Origin: Oscillospiraceae bacterium
GTDB taxonomy: Bacteria; Bacillota; Clostridia; Oscillospirales; Oscillospiraceae
Reading direction: 5' to 3'
Assembly: GCA_017542425.1 (NCBI GenBank)
Contig: JAFXXH010000066.1
Location: 1 to 38,618 of the forward strand
DNA: 38,618 nt
Position numbers and translations under genes: made by a program. Below the pieces are notes generated by a model that did no database searches, was not told the DNA's origin, and saw only the letters and a program-made list of their open reading frames with translations. Shown here one piece after another: positions 23,608 to 31,737 of the stretch; the stretch's first letter is position 1, and each line of letters starts with the position of its first letter.

Positions 23608-24141
23608 TCAGACGAAATTGGGATAGAGCAGGAAGAAGGAGATGATGCCGATGGCGATGTTGCACAGGCCGGCGAACTTGTTGACCGCCTTGTTGCCGGT
23701 GTACCAGCCGATGATCAGGCTGATGAGCAGCACGTCGATGACGATCAGGTCGATGCCCAGCGGCCACAGCATATCGTGGGTGACGGCGTAGAGGGTGAAC
23801 AGGGCGCAAAGGATCAGGCCGGTGAAGAAGAAGTGGGCCATGACCTTCTTGTCGCCGCCCTTGATGAAGTGCAGGCCGACCAGAATCCAGAAGAAGCCGA
23901 AGAAGCCGAAGACCGCCACATGGAAGGGGTCCTCTTTGGGACCGCCGAAGGCCAGCCAGGCCGCGCCCACCAGCTGGCAGACGCCGCCGAAGAGGATGGC
24001 GATGCGGCCCAGGCTCTTTTGCAGCTTCTCAGGATCCGCGCCCTTTACGCCGACGCCGATCTGCTCCAGGCCGAAGCAGATGACCGTGGCGAACAGGCCG
24101 AAGACGGACAGCGCGAGGGGAGAACTGACATACTGAAACAT
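23608..24141 (-). CDS. small polytopic membrane protein, SatP/YaaH-like
   Basis: 177 residues with about six membrane helices. LALSVFGLFATVICFGLEQ, a GGVCQLVGAAWLAFGG stretch and FHVAVFGFFGFFWI follow the order of helices in GPR1/FUN34/YaaH acetate/succinate carriers (GG-x-x-Q...G...F.FG.FW). The usual NPAPLGL start motif is reduced to SSPLALSVFG, so the assignment is tentative; AmiS/UreI-type channels are the main alternative. AGGAGG lies 5 nt before the ATG, which is preferred over longer readings. It has its own promoter and a roughly 100-nt leader. Confidence 0.68.
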   Translation of the reverse strand: MFQYVSSPLALSVFGLFATVICFGLEQIGVGVKGADPEKLQKSLGRIAILFGGVCQLVGAAWLAFGGPKEDPFHVAVFGFFGFFWILVGLHFIKGGDKKVMAHFFFTGLILCALFTLYAVTHDMLWPLGIDLIVIDVLLISLIIGWYTGNKAVNKFAGLCNIAIGIISFFLLYPNFV

Positions 24142-24243
24142 AATATCCTCCTTTTTTCTGTTCCTGTGAACCGGCAACAAAGCGAAAATTTTTCTCCACG
24201 CCCGGCGCGTGCCCGCAGCGCGGAGATACCTTTTCTTGACCAT

Positions 24244-24272
24244 AGAATAATATATTTCCATAGATTCGTCAA
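24244..24272 (-). promoter_or_regulatory. promoter of the SatP/YaaH-like gene
   Basis: Minus-strand TTGACG (24272-24267), a 17-nt spacer and TATTCT (24249-24244), about 95 nt before the start codon. Confidence 0.6.
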
Positions 24273-24330
24273 TATGACGGAAATGCCAAATCATATCGCG
24301 CTTTTATGGTGAATAATACCAGTGTCAGTT

Positions 24331-24377
24331 GAAAAAATGCCCGACAGAGCGGAAAAACTTCCGTTTTGCCGGGCATT
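24331..24377 (-). terminator. intrinsic terminator of the CotH/SLH gene
   Basis: On the minus strand AATGCCCG pairs with CGGGCATT, enclosing a second GGAA/TTCC stem, and is followed by TTTTC. Confidence 0.75.
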
Positions 24378-24394
24378 GCTTTGAAACGGTCCGC

Positions 24395-26701
24395 TCAGTC
24401 CATCCCCAGCGCCTGACGGCAGTAGCGGGTCAGGATGGTGGCGGCCTCGTGGCGGAGGCTGCCCTCGGCGGGGAACAGGGCGTTGTAGGGCGTATCCAGA
24501 TAGACCCCGCTGGCCACGGCCCAGCGCATGGCGGCCAGGGCCCAGTCGGCCACCTGGGCGGCGTCGATCTGGCCCAGGGCCTCAGCGCGCTCCGGGCTGC
24601 CCACGCTGCGGTGCAGGAAGGTCACGAACTCCTGGCGGGACACCGGGATGCCGGGCCGGAAGCTGTTGTCCTCATAGCCCTTGACAATGCCCTGCTCCAC
24701 GCCCCAGGCCACGGCGGCGGCGTACCAGGCGTCCTCCGCCACGTCGGTGAAGGGGGCGGGCGCTGCGGCGGCGGGGGAGCCGTTCATGCGGTGCAGCACC
24801 GTCACCACCATGGCGCGGCTCATGGGCTCATAGGGGGAGAAGACCGTGGCGCTGACGCCCATGAAGATCTTCCGCAGGACGGTGAACTCCACGTCCTGGT
24901 AGAACGCGGCGTCCACCGGCACGTCCAGGAAGCGGGGCAGGTTCGGCTTCTCCGTCTCAGCCCAGGCGGAGACGGTCGCGTGCAGCCAGTCGGCGCGGGT
25001 TTTGAGGTAGGCGGCGAAGTCCGCAATCTCCTCCGCCGCGCCGCGCTTGGCGCTCACTTCCGTCCAGCCCTCGCCGCCGATGACCTCCGGCCAGAGCAGC
25101 AGGTCCATCCGGTAGCTCTGCTCCAGCTCCTCCTGATAGTCCGTCAGGGCGCGCAGCCGCCCGGTCCGGGCCTCCGGGTTGGCGCTCAGCAGCGTGCCGT
25201 CCACCAGCTCATACAGCCGGGCTTCCTCCTGCACCACCGCCGCCCGGAACTCCGGGATGTCCAGCATGGCCCGCACCAGGGGGCAGACCGCCGCGTAGTA
25301 GGCGGTTGGGGCGATGGCATAGGCGATGTCGAAGTCCCAGACGGGACCGCTGGCCAGCTTGCCCTCCCCCAGATGGAAGAAGGTGGAGGAGGCATAGGCG
25401 TCCGTGTCCATGGCGAACTCCAGCATCAGGTAGTTGCGGGCCAGGGAGACCAGGTCCGCCTCCGCCTCCAGCGCCGCCGCGTCTGCGGCGTAGACCGCGT
25501 CCTCAAAGCGCTGGTAGCGCTCGCTGATGTAGCGCACGCCCGCGTCGCCAAAGTATTCCGGGCTCTTCACCACCACATAGTCGCCGTGGCTGGTCTCGAA
25601 CCAGCACAGCTCCTCCATGGCCCGGTCGTGGTAGTCCAGCTCCAGCAGATAGCCGCCGCTGTAGTCCTCCGGCAGGGCCAGACCGCTGACATACTGATAG
25701 TCGTTGCCAAAGGCGTTGACGCCCCGGGCGGTCTCCAGCGCGTCGAAGTCGGCCACGTCCGGGTTGGCCGCCTCCACGGCGGCGTCCAGATCGGGCACGG
25801 CCACGCGGCCGTCGCTGACCTCGGTCTTCTCGCTCAGCAGATAGCTTCCCCGGTATTCCCCGTCGTACCACAGGTCCACGGGGCGGCAGTTGGGCGTGTA
25901 GTCCAGGCCCAGGGCCGCGGCCAGGTCGAAGCTCACATGGTTGTGCAGATGGGTCTTGTCGGCGTAGTCCGCCAGCAGCACCCAGGTCTCCTCGGCCTCC
26001 AGCGGATCGCCGGTCCCGATCAGGTCCGTCTCCACGGCCAGCTTGATCTGATAGGGCTTCTTGGGCAGGGCCCAGGTGGAGTTGCCCCGCCCCTTGATGT
26101 TTTTCAGCTTGCCGTCATAGACCACGGCCCCGTCGGCGTCCAGCAGCAGCGCGTCGCCCTTCTTGGCCTTGTTCTCCTTGTCCTTTTCCACCCAGCTCCG
26201 GTCGTGCTCCGCGTCCGGGCTGCTCAGGAACAGGGAGGCCACGTTTGCCCCCCGCAGCAGGGTGAAGGCGATCTCGGTCTCTTCGGTTTCCGCTTCTTCG
26301 GCGGCTTCCTCGGTTTCTTCTTCCTCCGCTTGCGGCTTTTCCAGGATCAGGGTCAGGGCGCAGCCCGCCTCCGGGTCGGAGATCAGGGCGCTCAGATCCG
26401 CCGCTTCGCCGTTGACCAGGGGCAGCTCCTCGTCCCCGGCCCGCAGCAGGGCGCGCTCCCCGGCAAACTCCAGCCGCAGGGCGCGCAGGTCCGCGGCGGC
26501 GGGGAGAAAGAGGTAGTGTTCCTCTCCCTGCTCCTGCAGGGCGGCGGCCCAGGCGGCCTCCCCCTCCGCAGGGAGACAGCGCAGGATGGGGGCCGGGTCG
26601 GGCTTGACGGACTCCTCCCCGTCGGCCAGGACGGGCAGGGCGGCGAAGAGCAGCAGCAGGGCGATCAGGAGCCAGAGCGCTCCTTTGGTTCCGATACGCA
26701 T
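24395..26701 (-). CDS. CotH-kinase-domain surface protein with C-terminal SLH repeats
   Basis: 768 residues. A signal peptide (ALWLLIALLLLFAALPVLA) is followed by an acidic spacer with a Glu/Thr-rich run (about 125-145). The CotH domain then shows KGRGNSTWALPKKPYQIKL, WVLLADYADKTHLHNHVSF, GSYLLSEKTEVSDGRV and VWDFDIAYA, the conserved kinase-like and metal-binding motifs. CotH proteins phosphorylate secreted or spore-coat proteins. The last ~180 residues carry three SLH repeats (FTDVAEDAWYAAAVAWGVEQ and EDNSFRPGIPVSRQEFVTFL) that anchor proteins to secondary wall polymers. AGGAAGG precedes the ATG. No substrate protein is evident next to it. Confidence 0.92.
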   Translation of the reverse strand: MRIGTKGALWLLIALLLLFAALPVLADGEESVKPDPAPILRCLPAEGEAAWAAALQEQGEEHYLFLPAAADLRALRLEFAGERALLRAGDEELPLVNGEAADLSALISDPEAGCALTLILEKPQAEEEETEEAAEEAETEETEIAFTLLRGANVASLFLSSPDAEHDRSWVEKDKENKAKKGDALLLDADGAVVYDGKLKNIKGRGNSTWALPKKPYQIKLAVETDLIGTGDPLEAEETWVLLADYADKTHLHNHVSFDLAAALGLDYTPNCRPVDLWYDGEYRGSYLLSEKTEVSDGRVAVPDLDAAVEAANPDVADFDALETARGVNAFGNDYQYVSGLALPEDYSGGYLLELDYHDRAMEELCWFETSHGDYVVVKSPEYFGDAGVRYISERYQRFEDAVYAADAAALEAEADLVSLARNYLMLEFAMDTDAYASSTFFHLGEGKLASGPVWDFDIAYAIAPTAYYAAVCPLVRAMLDIPEFRAAVVQEEARLYELVDGTLLSANPEARTGRLRALTDYQEELEQSYRMDLLLWPEVIGGEGWTEVSAKRGAAEEIADFAAYLKTRADWLHATVSAWAETEKPNLPRFLDVPVDAAFYQDVEFTVLRKIFMGVSATVFSPYEPMSRAMVVTVLHRMNGSPAAAAPAPFTDVAEDAWYAAAVAWGVEQGIVKGYEDNSFRPGIPVSRQEFVTFLHRSVGSPERAEALGQIDAAQVADWALAAMRWAVASGVYLDTPYNALFPAEGSLRHEAATILTRYCRQALGMD

Positions 26702-26732
26702 CTTGTTACCTTCCTTTCAAGTTGTGGCTTTC

Positions 26733-26893
26733 GGCAACACCGCATCATTCCGGTGCGCGGATCGCGCAGTCAGAATTTTCGTCAGATCGTCCGAAAACCG
26801 CAGGCAATACTTTGTGTATTGCCGAGGATTTTGGGGCGATATGGCGGAATATTATGCAAGCGAGACGTGTGCCGAGCATGGTGCGGTGTTGCC
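26733..26893. mobile_element. 161-bp MITE-like element
   Basis: Perfect 12-bp ends GGCAACACCGCA (26733-26744) and TGCGGTGTTGCC (26882-26893), extended imperfectly inward (CATTCCGG / CCGAGCATG). A central hairpin GCAATAC/GTATTGC adds internal symmetry, and no gene is encoded. It fills the gap between the CotH gene and the DUF1846 stop codon, ending one base from that stop. Similar elements seem common in gut Clostridia, but I could not check copies here. Confidence 0.65.
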
Positions 26894-26894
26894 T

Positions 26895-28379
26895 TTACTT
26901 ATGGAACAGGCGCTTGACCTGGTAGCGCGGCTCGCAGGTGACGTTGACGCCCAGCTTCTGAAACAGGCTCTCGTCCACCCGGGAGAGGATGACGCTGGAG
27001 TGGGCCTCGCAGCCCCGCAGAGCGCTGAGCTGCTCCATGGCCAGCTCGGCCATGGGGTTGGTGACGGCGCAGATGCTCAGGGCCTCCAGGGTCTCGTCGG
27101 TGTGGAGGCGGGGGTTGTGGCCCCCCAGGTGCTCCACCTTGAGATGCTGGATGGGCTCGATGATGTTCGGGGAGATCAGCATGGTCTTCTTGGCGATGTC
27201 CCCCAGGACCTTCAGGGCGTTCAGCAGACAGGCGCTGGCCGCCCCCAGCAGGGGCGTGGTCTTGCCGGTGACGATCCGCCCGTCCGGAAGCTGGATGGCC
27301 ATGGCCGGTTCCCCGGTCTCCTCCGCCCGGTTCAGGGCGGCGGCCACAGCCGGGCGCTCAGCCACGGCGATGCCGGCGTTGTTCATGATCAGCTCGATCT
27401 TGTGCAGCTCCACCCCGTCGCTCATGCCCTGGCGCAGGGAACAGGCGGCGGCGTAGTAGCGGCGGATGATCTCCTGGCGGCTGGCGGCGCAGCAGACGGC
27501 GTCGTCCTCGATGCAGAAGCCCACCATGTTCACGCCCATGTCCGTGGGGCTGCGGTAGGGGCTGCGGCCCCGGATGCGCTCCAGCATGGCGTTCAGCACC
27601 GGGAAGATCTCCACGTCCCGGTTGTAGTTCACCGTGGTCTCCCCATAGGCCTCCAGGTGGTAGGGGTCGATCATGTTCACGTCGTTCAGGTCCGCGGTGG
27701 CGGCCTCATAGGCCAGGTTCACCGGATGCTTCAGGGGCAGGTTCCAGATGGGGAAGGTCTCGAACTTGGCGTAGCCCGCCGCCACGCCCCGCTCGTGCTC
27801 GTGGTAGAGCTGGCTGAGGCAGGTGGCCATCTTCCCGCTGCCGGGGCCGGGGGCGGTGACGACGATCAGGCTCCGGCTGGTCTCGATGTAGTCGTTGCGC
27901 CCGAAGCCCTCCTCAGAGACGATGAGCGGCACGTTGGAGGGGTAGTCGGGGATGACGTAGTGGCGGTATGTGCGGATGCCCAGGCTCTCCAGCCGGGCCT
28001 GGAACAGTTCGGCGGCCCGCTGGGCGCGGAAATGGGTGATGCAGACGCTGCCCACATACAGGCCTATGCCGCGAAAGGCGTCGATGAGCCGCAGGGCGTC
28101 CTCGTCGTAGGTGATGCCCAGGTCGCCCCGGCGCTTGTTGCGCTCGATGTCGTCGGCGGAGATCACCAGGATGATCTCGGCCTCCTCGCGCATCTCCAGC
28201 AGCATCCGCACCTTGCTGTCCGGCTGAAAACCCGGCAGCACCCGGGCGGCGTGGTGGTCGTCGAAGAGCTTGCCGCCGAATTCCAGATAGAGCTTGCCGC
28301 CGAATTCGGCGATGCGCCGGCGGATGTTCTCCGATTGCAGCTTGAGGTATTTTTCGTTGTCAAAACCAATGGCGTTCAT
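26895..28379 (-). CDS. DUF1846 family protein
   Basis: 494 residues, full length for the family. The start MNAIGFDNEKYLKLQSENIRR is typical, and the protein contains VITAPGPGSGKMATCL-like glycine-rich sequence (SLIVVTAPGPGSGKMATC), FETFPIWNLPLKHPVNLAYEAAT and LLGAASACLLNALKVLGDI, all conserved in DUF1846. Members are cytosolic; the glycine-rich loop suggests nucleotide binding, but the reaction is not established. It appears to be a single-gene unit, with a MITE-like element directly after the stop and an ISL3 relic upstream. Confidence 0.9.
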   Translation of the reverse strand: MNAIGFDNEKYLKLQSENIRRRIAEFGGKLYLEFGGKLFDDHHAARVLPGFQPDSKVRMLLEMREEAEIILVISADDIERNKRRGDLGITYDEDALRLIDAFRGIGLYVGSVCITHFRAQRAAELFQARLESLGIRTYRHYVIPDYPSNVPLIVSEEGFGRNDYIETSRSLIVVTAPGPGSGKMATCLSQLYHEHERGVAAGYAKFETFPIWNLPLKHPVNLAYEAATADLNDVNMIDPYHLEAYGETTVNYNRDVEIFPVLNAMLERIRGRSPYRSPTDMGVNMVGFCIEDDAVCCAASRQEIIRRYYAAACSLRQGMSDGVELHKIELIMNNAGIAVAERPAVAAALNRAEETGEPAMAIQLPDGRIVTGKTTPLLGAASACLLNALKVLGDIAKKTMLISPNIIEPIQHLKVEHLGGHNPRLHTDETLEALSICAVTNPMAELAMEQLSALRGCEAHSSVILSRVDESLFQKLGVNVTCEPRYQVKRLFHK

Positions 28380-28466
28380 GTCGCGTGTGCCCCCAGTCCA
28401 ATGCGATTGTCATATCAAAATCGTATTGTACAACAGAATCCGCCCCGCCGCAACAGGAAAAATGAT

Positions 28467-28660
28467 GGCTCAATCACAAATTCTATGGGATGCGCCTGAC
28501 AGCGCGTATCGGCCGCTGCGGACGGCGTATGCACGTCAACCGCCATTCGTTCATCACGCTTCGCCGCCTGTGCTTCGGGGAAACTTTGCGCTGCGTCCGC
28601 ACGCTCCGGCGACACTGCTCCGGCGATCCCGATGCCGAATCCCATTTTTTCATGCGTATG
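28467..28660 (+). mobile_element. relic of an ISL3-type element (left end plus transposase-tail remnant)
   Basis: The first 25 nt are the exact reverse complement of the right end at 115-139, so this is a left terminal repeat reading GGCTCAATCACAAATTC. About 125 nt on, CGCACGCTCCGGCGACAC and GGCGATCCCGATGCCGA resemble the transposase tail at 21-57 (ACGCTCCGGCGACAC shared exactly). In translation TLRRH..G.PD.E..FF is kept. No right terminal repeat is recognised after it, so the element is internally deleted or truncated. The rest of the 28380-28785 gap shows no gene. Confidence 0.55.
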
Positions 28661-28785
28661 CCGTGGCGCCTTTTCCCATCCCTTTGCCCGCCCCCTGTCA
28701 CGCTTTCCGGCGGGCGTGCTTATACTGGAGTACGGGCGAAACGCCTGAAAACGAGCAAAGGCGGGATGAACCCTTGCCAGAGGCA

Positions 28786-29613
28786 ATGATTTGGGCGGCG
28801 CTGGGGACGGCTTTTCCCTTTTTGATGACCACACTGGGCGCCGCCGCTGTGTTTTTCTTTGCAAAGGAGCCCCGGGCGGGCGGTCAGCGGGCGCTGATCG
28901 GCTTCGCGGCGGGGGTGATGACGGCGGCCAGCATCTGGAGTCTGCTGCTGCCAGCCATGGAATGCAGCGCCCCGCTGCCGGCCTGGCTTCCGGCCTCCGT
29001 GGGGCTGCTGACGGGAACGATCTTTTTGGGGCTGCTGGACGCCGCGCTGCCGAAGCTGCGGTGCAGAAAAGCCCATGCGCGCCCCGGGAAAGAGGCGCAG
29101 CCAGGCTCCGAGGCGACGCCGGAGGACCCGGGACGCCCGGGCGAAGCCCCCTCCCCCGTCCCGGAGGCCCAGCGGCGGCGGGACGCGCTGCTTATGACCG
29201 CCATCACGCTCCACAACATCCCGGAGGGCATGGCGGTAGGGCTGGCCTTCGCGCTGGCCGCCGGAGGCGAGGGCCTGGCGGCGGCCGCGGCCCTGGCGCT
29301 GGGCATCGGCATCCAGAACTTCCCGGAGGGCGCGGCGGTGGCGCTGCCCCTGCGGCAGGCCGGGCGCGGCCGGGGCCGGGCTTTCCTGGGCGGGGTGCTG
29401 TCCGGGGCGGTGGAGCCGCTGTTCGGGGTGCTGACGGCCCTGTGTGCCGCCGGAGTCCGGGCGCTGATGCCCTGGCTGCTGAGCTTCGCCGCCGGCGCCA
29501 TGCTCTATGTGGTAGTGGAGGAACTGGTGCCCCAGGCCCACTCCCGCGCCGGGACCGTGGGCTTTGTGTCCGGGTTCCTGGTGATGATGGTGTTGGACGT
29601 GGCGCTGGGATGA
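28786..29613 (+). CDS. ZIP family divalent-metal transporter
   Basis: 275 residues, about eight helices. The two metal-binding helices are plain: AITLHNIPEGMAVGLAFAL (H-N-x-P-E-G) and LGIGIQNFPEGAAVALPL (N-F-P-E-G), the GufA/ZupT subgroup. The cytoplasmic loop between helices 3 and 4 (about residues 90-130) is Pro/Glu-rich, not His-rich. ZIP proteins bring Zn2+, Fe2+ or Mn2+ into the cytoplasm. The start is uncertain: this ATG has AGAGG very close, and a TTG four codons earlier is an alternative. It lies beside the ISL3 relic. Confidence 0.88.
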   Translation: MIWAALGTAFPFLMTTLGAAAVFFFAKEPRAGGQRALIGFAAGVMTAASIWSLLLPAMECSAPLPAWLPASVGLLTGTIFLGLLDAALPKLRCRKAHARPGKEAQPGSEATPEDPGRPGEAPSPVPEAQRRRDALLMTAITLHNIPEGMAVGLAFALAAGGEGLAAAAALALGIGIQNFPEGAAVALPLRQAGRGRGRAFLGGVLSGAVEPLFGVLTALCAAGVRALMPWLLSFAAGAMLYVVVEELVPQAHSRAGTVGFVSGFLVMMVLDVALG

Positions 29614-29662
29614 AAACCGAACGGACAGGGAGGAAGCGGTCCTCTCTGTCCGTTCGGTTTTG
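29613..29662 (+). terminator. intrinsic terminator of the ZIP gene
   Basis: AAAACCGAACGGACAG and CTGTCCGTTCGGTTTT pair fully, with inner GAGG/CCTC, overlapping the end of the stop codon. Confidence 0.85.
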
Positions 29663-29689
29663 TTATATTGGATCAGGGCGAGGGTGTGT

Positions 29690-29760
29690 GCGGATTCGCC
29701 GGAGGTGGGCGGGGAACTTGCGCGCTGCTGCGGGGGACGTCGAGGACGCCGTCCCCTACA
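29690..29760 (-). repeat. one inverted ~80-bp unit of the array family
   Basis: GCGGATTCGCCG, variable bases, GCTGCTGCGGGGGACG, a palindrome and CCCCTAC: the same unit type, orientation and palindrome flavour as the reverse units near 17600-17640. Confidence 0.75.
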
Positions 29761-29771
29761 AAGCGCCCTCT

Positions 29772-29983
29772 CCCGTTCCCTCCCCCAGCGGGGGAGGGTG
29801 CCGCCCACAAGGGCGGCAGGAGAGGGAGAACGCGGCGGGACCGCAATGTGGAAATGACCGCAGTCGTGGAGGGTATGCGCACATAACATACCGCTCGCAA
29901 GCGGTCAGGTTCTCCCTCTTCCGTCATCCGCCTCGCGGGGGATCGGCGGCTGCCACCTTCCCCCGCTGGGGGAAGGAAGGGGT
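29772..29983. repeat. ~210-bp palindromic element, copy B
   Basis: Shares ends (TTCCCTCCCCCAGCGGGGGA on the left, CCCCCGCTGGGGGAAGGAAG on the right), mirrored GAGGGAGAACG/TTCTCCCTC blocks and the interior GGGACCGCAATGTG with copy A. Inner hairpin sequences differ (CCGCCC..GGGCGGC), as expected for compensating change. Confidence 0.8.
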
Positions 29984-30004
29984 GGGTGTGCATTCGTAGC
30001 CGCG

Positions 30005-30195
30005 CAGCTGTAGGGGCCGGCGTCCCGACGGCCCCCGCAGCACACGGGAAAGTCTGAATTCCACCTTCGGCGAATCCGCACACGCCCGGTAGGGAACGCC
30101 GTCCCCGGCGTTCCGCGCAGCAATCCCCCCCGTTTCCCACAGCTTAGGGCGAATCCGCACACACCCGTAGGGCGCGCCGACCCCGGCGCGCCCTA
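30005..30195 (+). repeat. three forward ~80-bp units of the array family
   Basis: GTAGGG starts near 30011, 30090 and 30167, each followed by a palindrome (GGCCGGCG/..GGCC; GAACGCCG/CGGCGTTC; GCGCGCCG/CGGCGCGC), GCAGCA and GGCGAATCCGCA. The last unit is cut short 8 nt before the folA stop. Confidence 0.8.
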
Positions 30196-30202
30196 CGGGG
30201 GC

Positions 30203-30730
30203 TTATTGGGGGCGCTCTTTCTGAATGGACGGGTCGTCTTGCGCTGCGCTGCGGCGGGTGTAGGTCAGGAAGCGAAAAGTCACGCCGTTTTCCTCCTGCT
30301 CCGGGCCTCGTTCGCTGACGCGGAACTCCGGGTCGGCGTCCAGATCCGGGAAAAAGGCGTCTGAGTGGGGGCGAATATCCAATTTTGTCAGATAAACGCG
30401 GTCAACGTGGGGGAGCATCGCCCGGTAGACGCTTGCTCCGCCGATGACCAGGCAGCGGGGATGCTTTGCCGCTTCCGCCAGGGCTTCTTCGATCGAATGC
30501 ACCACCGTCGCCCCCTCGATGGGGTCTTGGCTGCGGCTGAGGACGATGTTGACCCGGCCCGGGAGGGGACGCCCGCCGGGGAAATCGGCCAGAGTACGGC
30601 GCCCGACCAGGACCGCCGCGCCGCGTGTCACGGCCCGGAAATGCGCCCGATCCGTCCGCAGGGCCACGGGCTGGGTCCCGTCCGCGCCGATGCCCCAGTC
30701 GGCATATACCGCTACAATGGCCTCCAGCAT
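30203..30730 (-). CDS. folA: dihydrofolate reductase
   Basis: 175 residues. The DHFR order is clear: MLEAIVAVYADWGIGADG (substrate/NADPH strand and Met20-type loop), LRTDRAHFRAVTRGAAVLVG with RRTLADFPGGRPLPGRVNIV (NADPH loop), CLVIGGASVYRAMLPHVDRV (GG cofactor loop, then YLTKLD) and a C-terminal VTFRFLTYTR. The enzyme regenerates tetrahydrofolate after thymidylate synthesis. AGGAGG lies 8 nt before the ATG, and thyA is 43 nt upstream on the same strand, the classic pair. The stop codon abuts the repeat block. The tail after residue 160 is a charged extension. Confidence 0.92.
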   Translation of the reverse strand: MLEAIVAVYADWGIGADGTQPVALRTDRAHFRAVTRGAAVLVGRRTLADFPGGRPLPGRVNIVLSRSQDPIEGATVVHSIEEALAEAAKHPRCLVIGGASVYRAMLPHVDRVYLTKLDIRPHSDAFFPDLDADPEFRVSERGPEQEENGVTFRFLTYTRRSAAQDDPSIQKERPQ

Positions 30731-30773
30731 GGCCGATCCCTCCTGATTATATTTTGTAATGTATCGCCGCCGC

Positions 30774-31603
30774 TCACACCGCCACGGGGATCTTCTCATC
30801 AAATGGGTGGCAGCGGTATTGCTCCACGGTGAAGCTGTTTTTCGTGAACTGATAGAAGTCCTGCACCGTCCCGTCCAGGGTCACCTTTGGCGCGGGGTAG
30901 GGCTCCAGCTCCAGCAGCCGCTCCACCATTGGGATGTGACGGTCGTAGATGTGGCAGTCGGCGATGACGTGGACCAGCTCGCCGGGCACCAGGCCGCTGA
31001 CCTGGGCGAACATCATCAGCAGGGCGGCGTACTGCATCACGTTCCAGCCGTTGGCGGTGAGCATATCCTGGCTGCGCTGGTTGAGAATGGCGTTCAGCAC
31101 GTTCCCGCTGACGTTGAAGGTCATGGACCAGGCGCAGGGGTAGAGGGACATCTCGTGCAGGTCGGCGAAGGTGTAGAGGCTGGTGAGGATGCGGCGGGAG
31201 GCCGGGTCGTTGCGCAGGTCATAGAGGACGCGGTCCACCTGGTCGAAGTCCCCCTCCGGGTAGCGGTGCTTCACGCCCAGCTGGTAGCCGTAGGCCTTGC
31301 CGATGCTGCCGCGCTCGTCGGCCCAGGCGTCCCAGATGTGGCTGCCCAGGTCGGAGATGTTGTTGCTCTTCTTCTGCCAGATCCACAGCAGCTCGTCCAC
31401 GGCGGATTGAAATACTGCCGCCGCAGGGTCAGCATGGGGAACTCCCGGCGCAGATCGTAGCGGTTCACCACGCCGAAGCGCTTGATGGTGTGGGCGGGAC
31501 TGCCGTCTTCCCAGCGGGGACGCACGGCCCGGTCCGTGTCCCAGACTCCGTTTGCCAGAATGTCCCGGCAGTTTTGAATGAACACCCGGTCTGCGTAGCT
31601 CAT
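30774..31603 (-). pseudogene. thyA: thymidylate synthase gene interrupted by a frameshift
   Basis: The first frame gives MSYADRVFIQNCRDILANG... to FPMLTLRRQYF. The second frame resumes at SAVDELLWIWQKKSNNISD and contains the catalytic LYPCAWSMTFNV, LNQRSQDMLTANGWNVMQYA, HVIADCHIYDRH and the C-terminal HPFDEKIPVAV. The switch lies at 31406/31407, where TTC-AA-TCC seems to have lost one base (family FK-S). All other conserved parts are intact on both sides, so this is either a very recent lesion or a sequence error. ThyA makes dTMP with methylene-tetrahydrofolate and depends on FolA next door. Good GGAGG Shine-Dalgarno. Confidence 0.85.
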
Positions 31604-31634
31604 GGCGCGGCCTCCTGCATCATGTGATGGAGGC

Positions 31635-31663
31635 AGTATAGCACGAATGTGGGCGCGGGGCAA
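31635..31663 (-). promoter_or_regulatory. promoter of thyA-folA
   Basis: Minus-strand TTGCCC (31663-31658), 17-nt spacer, TATACT (31640-31635), about 30 nt before the thyA start. Confidence 0.6.
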
Positions 31664-31677
31664 GGGGCAAGGCGGGA

Positions 31678-31709
31678 TTGACATTGTAGCATGATTTAGA
31701 TATAATCAT
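31678..31709 (+). promoter_or_regulatory. consensus promoter and operator of the toxin-antitoxin operon
   Basis: TTGACA (31678-31683), 17-nt spacer and TATAAT (31701-31706), all perfect consensus. ATGAT (31691-31695) and ATCAT (31705-31709) form a palindrome over the spacer and -10 box, a plausible antitoxin operator. The thyA promoter diverges only about 15 bp away. Confidence 0.7.
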
Positions 31710-31737
31710 AGTAAAATAAAGCTACGGAGGCATTGCC

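Noticed and set aside
28415-28864. Minus-strand frame of about 149 codons across the ISL3 relic
   Set aside because: It runs through the terminal repeat and antisense into the ZIP gene; no Shine-Dalgarno site and no recognisable domain.
29660-30162. Short open frames in both strands between the ZIP gene and folA
   Set aside because: They translate the palindromic repeats, lack ribosome sites and match no family.
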